A DNA stretch of 64,000 nt from Capnocytophaga felis (GTDB taxonomy: Bacteria > Bacteroidota > Bacteroidia > Flavobacteriales > Flavobacteriaceae). Position numbers and translations under genes: made by a program. The notes beneath the pieces are model-generated. The model made no database searches, was not told where the DNA came from, and worked only from the letters and a program-made list of their open reading frames with translations. The DNA lies in assembly GCF_009684755.1 (NCBI RefSeq), contig NZ_BLBC01000005.1, positions 744,001 to 808,000 on the forward strand, in the 5' to 3' direction. This document shows positions 46,927 to 54,967 of the stretch, in pieces (position 1 is the first letter of the stretch; each line of letters opens with the position of its first letter).

Positions 46927-48903
46927 ATGCTTTCTATTTTAAAAACAGATACGTTACTACAAAAATTTGCCGATAAAATTCAATTTAGGCACGCTCATTT
47001 TCTGCAAAGGGCAAAGATGATGCAAGGCGATTGTACAAAACTTTCCGATAATTTGAATTCACATTTATTTTACGGATTGCATTTTACGGAAAACAGATGG
47101 ATTTTACGCGAATGGGCTCCGAATGCTATAAAAATTTATTTTTTATTTGATAAGAATGATTGGCAACCTGATGAAAAATACGCTTTCCGAAAAATAGATA
47201 ATGAAAATTGGGAAATTTCTCTACCAAAATCGGAACTTTCGCACGGTGATTTGTACAAATTATATGTAGAATGGCAAGGAGGTGGAGCGGAAAGGCTTCC
47301 TTCGCACGTACAACGTGTGGTTCAGGACGAATACACCAAAGTTTTTTCTGCACAAGTTTGGCAACCTCAGCCTTATCAGTGGAAAAATAAACGTCCAAAT
47401 GCTGATGAAGCACCTTTAATTTATGAAACTCATATCGGAATGGCTTCTGAACTTCGCAAAGTGGCTACTTTCACGGAGTTTCGGTTATTTGTCTTGCCTC
47501 GCATTGCCGAGTTGGGCTACAATACCATTCAACTGATGGCAATTCAGGAACATCCGTATTACGGCTCATTTGGTTATCAGGTGGCGAATTTTTTCGCGGT
47601 GAGTTCCCGTTTCGGAACGCCCGAAGAACTTAAAGAACTGATAGACACGGCTCACGGATTAGGCATAAAAGTAATTTTGGACATCGTGCATTCGCATTCG
47701 GTAAGTAATGAGTCGGAAGGTTTGGGCTATTTCGATGGCACGGATTATCTGTATTTCCATTCGGGAGAGCGAGGAAAACATCCGCAGTGGGATTCGCGTT
47801 TGTTCGATTATGGAAAACCACAAGTGCTTAATTTTCTGCTTTCTAACTGTAAATATTGGTTGGAAGAATTTCAGTTTGACGGTTTCCGATTTGATGGCGT
47901 AACCAGTATGATTTACCTTGACCACGGATTGGGAAAAGCCTTCACGGAATATTCTTTATATTACGATGGAAATCAAGATGTTGATGCGATAACATATCTG
48001 ACATTGGCAAATAAAGTGATTCACGAAGTATATCCGAAAGCCATCACGGTTGCCGAGGAAATGAGCGGAATTCCAGGTTTGGCGTTTCCTATTGAAGGAG
48101 GCGGAATGGGTTTTGATTATAAAATGCATATGGGCGTTCCCGATTATTGGATAAAACTTTTGGAAGATTATAAGGATGAAGATTGGCACGTGGGCGATAT
48201 TTATTACGAACTGACTAACAAGCGTTTGGAAGAAAAAACCATCAGTTATGCCGAAAGCCACGATCAAGCCTTAGTGGGCGACAAAACGATTTTTTTCCGT
48301 TTGACGGATAAGGAAATTTACTCAGGAATGGGTATTTTCGACCAAAATATGGTGATTGACAGAGCCATAGCCCTGCATAAGATGATTCGTTTGGTAACTA
48401 TTGCCACGGCAGGAGGCGGTTATTTGGCTTTTATGGGCAACGAATGGGGGCATCCCGAATGGATTGATTTTCCGCGTGAAGGAAATCATTGGAGTTACGA
48501 CCACGCTCGTCGTTTGTGGAGTTTGCTTGATGATGAAAATCTGAAATTCAAGTATTTGAATAATTTTGACAAAGCGATGATTCATTTCGTCAGGGAAAAT
48601 AATTTGTTGGAAAAAATGCCTAACATTTTGGTTCGGGATATTGAACGTCAGATTTTAGCCTTTGAGCGAGGCGGATTTTTGTTTGTGTTTAATTTCAATC
48701 CGTCCAAATCGTTTAATAATTATGAATTTGAAGTAGAAGCAGGAAAATACACCTATGTTTTAAATTCGGATAATCCGAGTTTTGGCGGACAAAATCGTAT
48801 TGATGAAAACGTGGAACATTTTACGCAGTACAAATACCAAAAAAATTTGATTAGCTTGTATCTTCCGTCAAGGCTATCTATTGTTTTGAAAATGAATAAT
48901 TAA
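46927..48903 (+). CDS. 1,4-alpha-glucan branching enzyme (GH13, eukaryote-like)
   Basis: A 658-residue enzyme. An N-terminal CBM48-like domain (LFYGLHFTENRWILREWAPN, about 50-150) precedes a GH13 barrel with ETHIGMASE, LDIVHSHSVSN, FDGFRFDGVTSM (nucleophile D323), TVAEEMSG (acid/base E377) and ESHDQAL (D446), then a C-terminal beta domain. These motifs are of the GH13_8 type shared with eukaryotic branching enzymes rather than E. coli GlgB. It creates alpha-1,6 branches in glycogen. It begins the glycogen cluster of this region and points away from the AT-rich region upstream. Confidence 0.93.
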   Translation: MLSILKTDTLLQKFADKIQFRHAHFLQRAKMMQGDCTKLSDNLNSHLFYGLHFTENRWILREWAPNAIKIYFLFDKNDWQPDEKYAFRKIDNENWEISLPKSELSHGDLYKLYVEWQGGGAERLPSHVQRVVQDEYTKVFSAQVWQPQPYQWKNKRPNADEAPLIYETHIGMASELRKVATFTEFRLFVLPRIAELGYNTIQLMAIQEHPYYGSFGYQVANFFAVSSRFGTPEELKELIDTAHGLGIKVILDIVHSHSVSNESEGLGYFDGTDYLYFHSGERGKHPQWDSRLFDYGKPQVLNFLLSNCKYWLEEFQFDGFRFDGVTSMIYLDHGLGKAFTEYSLYYDGNQDVDAITYLTLANKVIHEVYPKAITVAEEMSGIPGLAFPIEGGGMGFDYKMHMGVPDYWIKLLEDYKDEDWHVGDIYYELTNKRLEEKTISYAESHDQALVGDKTIFFRLTDKEIYSGMGIFDQNMVIDRAIALHKMIRLVTIATAGGGYLAFMGNEWGHPEWIDFPREGNHWSYDHARRLWSLLDDENLKFKYLNNFDKAMIHFVRENNLLEKMPNILVRDIERQILAFERGGFLFVFNFNPSKSFNNYEFEVEAGKYTYVLNSDNPSFGGQNRIDENVEHFTQYKYQKNLISLYLPSRLSIVLKMNN

Positions 48904-48912
48904 CAATGAGCA

Positions 48913-49377
48913 ATGAATAATGAACGGATAACGATGAATAATCAAATAAAAATATTTACCACTGATGACGAAAAAATTTCGCTACAAGTTTCCTTAGAAA
49001 AGGAGACGGTATGGCTTACGCAATCGCAGATGTGTCAATTATTTGACAGAGAACGTTCCGTCATTACAAAACATATTAGGAATGTCTTCAAAGAAGGAGA
49101 ACTTGAAGAAAAATCAGTATGTGCAAAATTTGCACATACTGCCTCTGACGGCAAAACCTATCAAGTAGATTATTACAATCTTGATGCTATTTTGTCCGTT
49201 GGTTATAGAGTTAGCTCCAAGAGAGCGACGCAATTCCCCCTTTGAAGGGGGTAGGGGGATGTAAATTTTAAGGAAAACATCCTCCGTCTTTCGGACACCT
49301 CCTTCAAAAGGAGGATTTTAGAACCCGAACAAAAAGAACTAATCATCCGTTTAACGGAACATTTCATTAACACCTGA
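48913..49377 (+). pseudogene. RhuM-family (phage-like) gene remnant
   Basis: The first 108 codons encode a RhuM-type N-terminus: IFTTDDEKISLQVSLEKETV, WLTQSQMCQLFDRERSVITK, and VDYYNLDAILSVGYRVSSKR. The frame should continue into a long C-terminal domain (complete RhuM proteins are roughly 300 residues). Instead it runs into a structured repeat (49233-49314) and stops at 49245. After the repeat, in the same frame, a 20-codon tail ending EQKELIIRLTEHFINT reaches a stop at 49377. So most of the gene was deleted or replaced. RhuM proteins are found in mobile islands. Confidence 0.8.
49233..49314. repeat. Structured repeat element inside RhuM remnant
   Basis: An 82-base element. CCCCCTTTGAAGGGGG is a palindrome at its left, and CTCCTTCAAAAGGAG a palindrome at its right end. 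GGGGGATG and CATCCTCC form an inner inverted pair. This resembles small REP/MITE-like repeats of Bacteroidota. Confidence 0.7.
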
Positions 49378-49395
49378 ATAAAAAAATAAAACAAT

Positions 49396-51345
49396 ATGAG
49401 TTACTTAACATTCAAAAAGAAAGAACTAATCAACTTGGAGTATTCCCTTGACAGAGAGTTTCTTGGGACAAACCGCGGGGGCGGATACAGTTCCTCTACC
49501 CTTGTATTTTGCAACACTCGAAAATATCACGGACTTTTAGTCGTTCCGCTTGAAAATTGCAGAGGTCTGAATCACATTTTGCTTTCTTCGCTCGATGAAA
49601 CCATCATTCAACACGGACGCGATTTTAACTTCGCCGTACATCAATATGAAAACACCTACGAACCTCGTGGGCATAAGTACATTGTAGATGTTTCCTACGA
49701 AAAAGCCTTTACGGTCATCTACCAAGTTGGGGGCGTAACGCTCAAAAAAGAAATTCTGATGGTACACAACGAACCGCAGGTGTTGATTCGTTACACTTTG
49801 CTCGAAGCCCATTCCCCTACTAAGCTGAGGTTGAATCCGTTATTGGCATTCCGAGATATTCATTCGCTAAGTAAAGCCAATGATTTGGCAAACAAAAATA
49901 TCGAGAAAATCGATGGTGGAATTAAAACCAAACTCTATCCCGATTTTCCGTATTTGCATTTACAATTAAGTCAAGAATCTGATTTTGAATATAATCCGAA
50001 TTGGAATTACAATATTTTCTACAAGAAAGAAAAAGAACGCGGATACGATTATACGGAAGATTTGCTTACCTTGGGTTATTTCGAGTTGAATATTAAAAAG
50101 GGCGAAAGCGTTGTATTTTCGGCAAGTACGGAGGAAAACAACAGCAAACAACTCAAACAAAAATTCACCCGAATTTTAAACCAACGCAACGAGCGAAATT
50201 CCTTTGAGGAGTGCCTAAATTACTCCGCTACGCAATTCTTAATTCATAAAGCGGGCGAGGTTCGCATCAAGGAAGGTTATCATTGGTATAACAGCAGTAC
50301 GCGCGACACGTTCATCGCTCTGCCTGGAATTGCTTTGGCTGGAAATACGCAAAAGACTTTTGATGAAGTATTTGCATCAGTCAAGAAATATTTTTCCAAC
50401 GGACTTTTTGAAAAGACGATAAGCACTCACGTGCCTCATCCTCAGTATGATGCCGATACTTCGCTTTGGTTTTTTTGGACGATTCAGCAATATGAAAAAT
50501 ACGCCAAAAAAACGGCAAAACAACTTTGGAAGGAATTCGGCGAAATGATGCAAACCATTTTGGAAACGTACCGAAACGGACAGCACAAATCCATACGAAT
50601 GGATAATAACAGGCTCATTTGGTCGGAAGATATTAGCCGTCCGCTCACGTGGTTTGATGCCCAATTTGAAGGCGGAGCAATCGTCCCTCGAAATGGTTAC
50701 GTAGTGGAAGTTAATGCTTTGTGGTACAATGCCGTATGTTATGCCCTTGCTTTGGCAGAAAGTGCGAAGGACAAGGATTTTCTGAAAGAATGGCAGTCGC
50801 TACCTGAGCGAATTGAGGCGAGTTTTATCGAAAACTTTTGGATTGAGGATAAAAAATACTTGGCAGATTATGTGAATTATGCTCACCAAAACCGCGATGT
50901 ACGTCCGAATCAGTTGATAACCTGTGCGTTGGATTATTCGCCCGTAGGAGAGCGAACCAAAAAGAAAGTGTTAGATATTGTAAAACAGGAATTACTCACT
51001 CCCCGAGGGTTACGTTCGTTATCGCCGAAGAATAAAAATTACGAAGGCGTGAGCATCGGAAGTGTCTATAATCGGGATAGGGCGACTTTCAACGGGTCGG
51101 TACATCCTTGGTTTATAGGGTTTTTCATTGAGGCAAAGTTGAAACTTTTTGGAGTGAATTATATCAGTGAGGCAGAAAGCATATTGGCAGATTTTGAGGA
51201 AGAATTGATAGAACACGGAGTGTGTGGCATTGCAGCGATTTATGATGGAAATCCGCCGTTTGATTCGCGAGGTTGTATTTCCAAAGCCCGAAACGTTGCC
51301 GAAATTCTGCGAGCCAAACAATTGATAATGAATTATAAATCGTAG
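49396..51345 (+). CDS. Glycogen debranching enzyme (amylo-alpha-1,6-glucosidase, GH133)
   Basis: A 649-residue protein. The N-terminal domain (about 1-210) opens LDREFLGTNRGGGYSSSTLV with KYHGLLVVPLE, which is typical of the bacterial debranching enzyme N-terminal domain. The C-terminal (alpha/alpha)6 domain (about 270-640) has AVHQY-type and glucosidase-like parts: WYNSSTRDTFIALPGIALA, YDADTSLWFFWTIQQYEKY, and a final LRSLSPKNKNYEGV, YNRDRATFNGSVHPW stretch. It removes alpha-1,6 branch points. It continues the glycogen cluster; the RhuM remnant separates it from the branching enzyme gene by about 490 bases. Confidence 0.93.
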   Translation: MSYLTFKKKELINLEYSLDREFLGTNRGGGYSSSTLVFCNTRKYHGLLVVPLENCRGLNHILLSSLDETIIQHGRDFNFAVHQYENTYEPRGHKYIVDVSYEKAFTVIYQVGGVTLKKEILMVHNEPQVLIRYTLLEAHSPTKLRLNPLLAFRDIHSLSKANDLANKNIEKIDGGIKTKLYPDFPYLHLQLSQESDFEYNPNWNYNIFYKKEKERGYDYTEDLLTLGYFELNIKKGESVVFSASTEENNSKQLKQKFTRILNQRNERNSFEECLNYSATQFLIHKAGEVRIKEGYHWYNSSTRDTFIALPGIALAGNTQKTFDEVFASVKKYFSNGLFEKTISTHVPHPQYDADTSLWFFWTIQQYEKYAKKTAKQLWKEFGEMMQTILETYRNGQHKSIRMDNNRLIWSEDISRPLTWFDAQFEGGAIVPRNGYVVEVNALWYNAVCYALALAESAKDKDFLKEWQSLPERIEASFIENFWIEDKKYLADYVNYAHQNRDVRPNQLITCALDYSPVGERTKKKVLDIVKQELLTPRGLRSLSPKNKNYEGVSIGSVYNRDRATFNGSVHPWFIGFFIEAKLKLFGVNYISEAESILADFEEELIEHGVCGIAAIYDGNPPFDSRGCISKARNVAEILRAKQLIMNYKS

Positions 51346-51444
51346 GGAAAGGATATATTCTTTCTGCGATTCCGAGGCGTTAATGTAGGGGTTTATTGTA
51401 TAAACCCAAACGACCAATGTAGGGGCAAAAAATGTTTCGCCCCT
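51343..51444. repeat. REP-like double-hairpin repeat, copy A
   Basis: The segment includes GGGTTTATTGTATAAACCC and AGGGGC...GCCCCT, two hairpins about 20 bases apart. It begins at the stop codon of the debranching enzyme gene. It matches 53142-53241 closely from TAGGGAAAGGATATAT to the end. Confidence 0.85.
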
Positions 51445-51475
51445 GCGGAAAATACAATCCATAAATGATTAAGGG

Positions 51476-52492
51476 ATGAAAAAAGATACAAAACCATCGA
51501 ATAAAAACTTACTTTTAGAACTTTCCGCTTTGATAGAAAGCGGTCAGCGAGAGGTAATTAGTTATGCCAACAGCACCCTTACCCTTGTCTTTTGGCAGGT
51601 TGGAAAGCGTATCAATGAAGATGTATTAAACAATGAACGAGCTACTTACGGAAAACGGATTGTACCAATGATTGCCAATGAGTTGGAATCGAAATACGGA
51701 CGTAATTTTATGGAAAAAAATATCCGAAGAATGATGCAGTTTGCAGAGGTATTTCCTGATTTTCAAATTGTCGTTACACTGTCACGACAATTGAGTTGGT
51801 CGCAATTTTTGGTGTTAATCCCATTAAAAAACCACGAAGCGAGAATGTTTTATGCCGAGCTTACGGCGAACGAATCGTTGAGTGTTCGAGACCTGCGTAA
51901 GCAAATCACTGCCAAAGCCTTTGAGAGAATGCAAATTGCTAATTTACAGGTTCAACAATCGGAAATTATTCCTATAAATACGTTCAAAGACCCCTATCTG
52001 TTGGATTTTTTAGGACTTCGAAATGATTATTTGGAAAAAGACATTGAAACGGCTATTTTACATAAATTAGAATCCTTTATTTTAGAGCTCGGAAGAGGGT
52101 TTGCCTTTGTAGAACGCCAAAAACGAATGATTATTGATGGAGAAGATTTCTATTTAGACCTTTTGTTTTTCCATAGAAAATTAAAGCGTTTGATTGCCAT
52201 TGAGCTGAAAATTGGTAAATTCCAAGCTAAACACAAAGGACAAATGGAACTTTACCTCAAATGGTTAAATAAATACGAACGTCAGGAGGGCGAAGAAGCT
52301 CCTATCGGACTGATTTTGTGTGCTGAAAATAGCAAGGAACAAGTAGAACTTTTGGAAATTCATAAAGATGGTATTATGGTTGCTGAATATTGGACAGAGC
52401 TACCTCCTAAAAAACAATTGGAAAAAAAATTACACGAAGCCTTCATTGAAGCACGTGAGCAGTTTGAAAACAAGGGGTTATTGAATAAATAA
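51476..52492 (+). CDS. YhcG-type PD-(D/E)XK nuclease-domain protein (DUF1016)
   Basis: A 338-residue protein. The N-terminal DUF1016 helical domain (about 10-155) includes NSTLTLVFWQVGKRINEDVL, GKRIVPMIANELESKYG and LSWSQFLVLIPLKNHEAR. The C-terminal YhcG nuclease domain (about 170-330) has GRGFAFVERQKRMIIDGEDF, then YLDLLFFHRKLKRLIAIELK, giving a D-x(n)-ExK core, and AKHKGQMELYLKWLNKYERQ. YhcG-like proteins occur in mobile and defence loci; some are associated with toxin or restriction functions. The role here is unknown. It is inserted inside the glycogen cluster, between two copies of the REP-like repeat. Confidence 0.92.
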   Translation: MKKDTKPSNKNLLLELSALIESGQREVISYANSTLTLVFWQVGKRINEDVLNNERATYGKRIVPMIANELESKYGRNFMEKNIRRMMQFAEVFPDFQIVVTLSRQLSWSQFLVLIPLKNHEARMFYAELTANESLSVRDLRKQITAKAFERMQIANLQVQQSEIIPINTFKDPYLLDFLGLRNDYLEKDIETAILHKLESFILELGRGFAFVERQKRMIIDGEDFYLDLLFFHRKLKRLIAIELKIGKFQAKHKGQMELYLKWLNKYERQEGEEAPIGLILCAENSKEQVELLEIHKDGIMVAEYWTELPPKKQLEKKLHEAFIEAREQFENKGLLNK

Positions 52493-52832
52493 AAACGAAA
52501 TCGGTGAATATGTACGCTACGAAAAAGCGTATAAATGTTCAGGAAAGAAAACCTTTTTTATAAGTAGATATAAATGATAATAATGAGTAATAAAAAACAG
52601 ATAAGACGTAGAATCTTTATCTTTATAAGAAGAAAATAATTCTACACGTGAAGAAACAAAATCTTCTGATGAAGAGAATATTTCTACTGATGAATATGAT
52701 GATTATTCTAATAAATTATTTAATTCTTTATTAGAATATAAAAATTCTACTGATGAATATTTTAATTATACATCTGTTTTATTGCGAAATCAATAAGAAT
52801 AACTATTTTTATAATATAAAAAACAAATTAAG
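52493..52832. other. Low-complexity AT-rich stretch with a broken small reading frame
   Basis: The 340 bases hold no intact gene. ATG 52583 opens 18 codons (MSNKKQIRRRIFIFIRRK) to a stop at 52637. One base further on, another frame reads STREETKSSDEENISTDEYD and continues with a repeated STDEY motif to a stop at 52796. A one-base change near the A-run at 52633-52636 would join them into a protein of about 70 residues. Confidence 0.45.
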
Positions 52833-53144
52833 ATGAGAAAAAGGTCATTTGCCGAAATCATCACATCGGCACAACTATTAGTAAAAGCCCTTACCGAACG
52901 AGGTGAAAATTTGCCTGTGGGTGTTACTGCTCAAATGCGTGACAAACTAAACACTGCCTACCAAAAAGCAGCGGAAGTCAATGTAGAACAGGAAAAACTC
53001 AAAGCCCAACTCAAAGAAAAAACCGCCGAGTTGGAAAAACATATTGCCGAAACGGAAGAGGTGTATGCCTTTTTGAAAAAATACATCAAAATGGGCGAAC
53101 CGCAAGAACGTTGGCGAGAGTTTGGTTTTGAGGATAAACGATAG
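52833..53144 (+). CDS. Small coiled-coil protein, function unknown
   Basis: A 103-residue, highly charged protein. Residues 35-85 (QMRDKLNTAYQKAAEVNVEQ, then EKLKAQLKEKTAELEKHIAE) form a long coiled coil. It begins MRKRSFAEIITSAQLLVKAL and ends GEPQERWREFGFEDKR. There is no signal peptide or membrane segment. I do not recognise the family. The stop codon directly abuts the second REP-like repeat copy, just as the debranching enzyme stop abuts the first. Confidence 0.65.
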   Translation: MRKRSFAEIITSAQLLVKALTERGENLPVGVTAQMRDKLNTAYQKAAEVNVEQEKLKAQLKEKTAELEKHIAETEEVYAFLKKYIKMGEPQERWREFGFEDKR

Positions 53145-53241
53145 GGAAAGGATATATGCTTTCCGCAAATGTGGGACGTTATGTAGGGGTTTATTGTATA
53201 AACCCAAACGACCAATGTAGGGGCAAAAAATGTTTCGCCCT
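53142..53241. repeat. REP-like double-hairpin repeat, copy B
   Basis: The second copy of the repeat at 51343-51444. The hairpin part from ATGTAGGGGTTTATTG onward is identical over about 60 bases; the left part differs slightly. It again begins at a stop codon. Confidence 0.85.
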
Positions 53242-53277
53242 AATAGAACGAAAAAACAGAATTTAAAATCGTAAAAA

Positions 53278-53745
53278 ATGGGATTAAATATAGCTGGTTT
53301 ACTAACCAATCGTAAAATTGATGAACAAGAAATTTGTCATCTTATAGAGAATGAAATTACCTATTCTGGTGAAGTAGGTTTTGAAGAGGCTACGAGTAGT
53401 TTTCGTGATGAAAATACAATTGATGTATTACAAACTGAAAAAGGTACTTTGATTTTCACAGAAATGGGATTTCCGCTTCATATTTCGGATTTTAAAGGAG
53501 AAATCATTCAATTTATCATTTCAGACGTTTCGGATACCTACTATTTTGAGAAATATACCAACGGGAATCTCGACCGAAAGTATATTTATTCACAGGGAGA
53601 AATTTTTGAAGATGAAGGCGAAGGCATCATAAAAGAAGATGAGGATATGATGGATTTGGTCTGGGAATTTTGCGAGAAATATCTTCAAAATAATTTTTCG
53701 GAAACAATGTTTGGGCAAAAATTTAAGCGTTATTCGTTTGCGTAA
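53278..53745 (+). CDS. Acidic orphan protein
   Basis: A 155-residue, strongly acidic soluble protein. It has a mixed alpha/beta pattern (ICHLIENEITYSGEVGFEEA, TLIFTEMGFPLHISDFKGEI, YIYSQGEIFEDEGEGIIKED) and no signal peptide. Its size and acidity recall immunity proteins of contact-dependent toxins, but no motif confirms that and no toxin gene is adjacent. It lies after REP-like copy B and overlaps no other gene if the next start is 53798. Confidence 0.6.
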   Translation: MGLNIAGLLTNRKIDEQEICHLIENEITYSGEVGFEEATSSFRDENTIDVLQTEKGTLIFTEMGFPLHISDFKGEIIQFIISDVSDTYYFEKYTNGNLDRKYIYSQGEIFEDEGEGIIKEDEDMMDLVWEFCEKYLQNNFSETMFGQKFKRYSFA

Positions 53746-53797
53746 AAGGCAAAATATATCTCGCCCCTATAATGATAAACAATATAAATATACTAAT

Positions 53798-54529
53798 ATG
53801 AAGAGAATCATTACAGTAGTAATATTTATGCTTTTGGTTGTTTTTTTACAATCTTGTACCATAAATACGGAATTTATTTTTCATAAAGACAATACTATTT
53901 CCACTACGTTGGAAGTCGAAGTAAAATCCGATTCGATAGGAAACGTAAATTCAAATGATAAAAAGCTTCCGAGAGAATGGACAAGCCTCTACGATTTTGC
54001 TGTACAAGAAGGAAAAAACGTTCCGCCGGATTCCGTAGATGTTTTAAAACGTATATCTACAAAAGGACTGTATAAGGAGGATAAAAACATCGGTTTTGGA
54101 CTTCGTTTTGAACGAATGACCGACAATGACTGGAAAGAATTGGGTAAATCTGGAAAACAAGAGGAAAAAATAATTTCTTCCCTAAAACAATCTTCCATAG
54201 ATTGGAACGGTAAAACGCTGGTACTTAATGTTGAAGAATTATTTAGTGATAACTCGGACAAAGATACGAAACAAAATAAAAAATCAAAAAAGAAATCAGA
54301 AGAGGATTTAGGAGAACAAATGGGAACAGCAATGTTAAAGGCTTTTGATATCCAAACAAATATGAATTTCAAATTTGAAAATCCAATCAAATCCATTAAA
54401 GGAAAGCATAGAAATTTTAAGCAGATTGATAATCACACGGTTCAGTTTAATTTCAATCTGAAAGATGAAATAAGTCAAGATAATAAAAAGAAAAAATACG
54501 ATAAGAAGATTATTATTACTACGGAATAA
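53798..54529 (+). CDS. Lipoprotein of unknown function
   Basis: A 243-residue lipoprotein starting MKRIITVVIFMLLVVFLQSC (lipobox LQSC). The mature protein has a strand-rich N-terminus (TINTEFIFHKDNTISTTLEV), a helical middle and a Lys-rich linker (KQNKKSKKKSEEDL), then MNFKFENPIKSIKGKH and a final strand pair. No export signal of the Lys-Asp-Asp type follows the Cys, so a periplasmic face is more likely. The frame extends upstream to 53711 but overlaps the preceding gene and has no signal peptide there; 53798 is preferred. I do not recognise the family. Confidence 0.7.
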   Translation: MKRIITVVIFMLLVVFLQSCTINTEFIFHKDNTISTTLEVEVKSDSIGNVNSNDKKLPREWTSLYDFAVQEGKNVPPDSVDVLKRISTKGLYKEDKNIGFGLRFERMTDNDWKELGKSGKQEEKIISSLKQSSIDWNGKTLVLNVEELFSDNSDKDTKQNKKSKKKSEEDLGEQMGTAMLKAFDIQTNMNFKFENPIKSIKGKHRNFKQIDNHTVQFNFNLKDEISQDNKKKKYDKKIIITTE

Positions 54530-54967
54530 ATAATTTTATAGGTATCTATTTGAATTTTCAATCTTAAAAGTAAAATGGAAATGATAATTGAATGATTAGT
54601 GTATGTATTATATAAAGTCAAAAAATTTTTCCAAAATGAAATATATATTTCCTATTTATTAGGAAAGATAAACTAAGAGTTAGGAAATCTTTCCCAAAAG
54701 AAAATAAAGGTCTCCTAACACTCAGGAAACCTTTCCCAAGCATTGGGAAACATTGACTAAACGTTGGGAAAGCTCTCCCAAAGAGTAGGAAAGATGATTT
54801 ATTATAAAAAATAGATAGAAAATGAATAAAAACATCAAAAATAGACTATAGTAAACAAAGAAAATGATATGGTAAGCTATAAAATCTTCTTCGTTCATCA
54901 TAAAAATAAAGAAAACAAATAAAATCAATAGAATTTTAAGTTAGAACACCAAATAAATAAGAGTGAT
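54530..54967. repeat. Intergenic stretch with degenerate 21-bp tandem repeats
   Basis: About seven units with a 21-base period cover 54659-54790 (starts at 54659, 54680, 54701, 54722, 54743, 54764, 54785). Most units begin with T(T/C)(A/G)GGAAA, and several contain CTTTCCCAA, so neighbouring units can pair. The rest of the 438 bases is AT-rich and without a gene. The array lies upstream of the glycogen synthase-like gene. Confidence 0.7.

Noticed and set aside
51476-54529. Complete known antiphage system
   Set aside because: A YhcG-type nuclease gene is beside small orphan genes, but no recognised set of defence partners can be seen. Reported only as an accessory island.
54722-54928. A 68-codon minus-strand frame with heptad-like repeats
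   Set aside because: It is the translation of the 21-bp repeats and an AT-rich, Phe/Ile-rich leader; no gene-like features.
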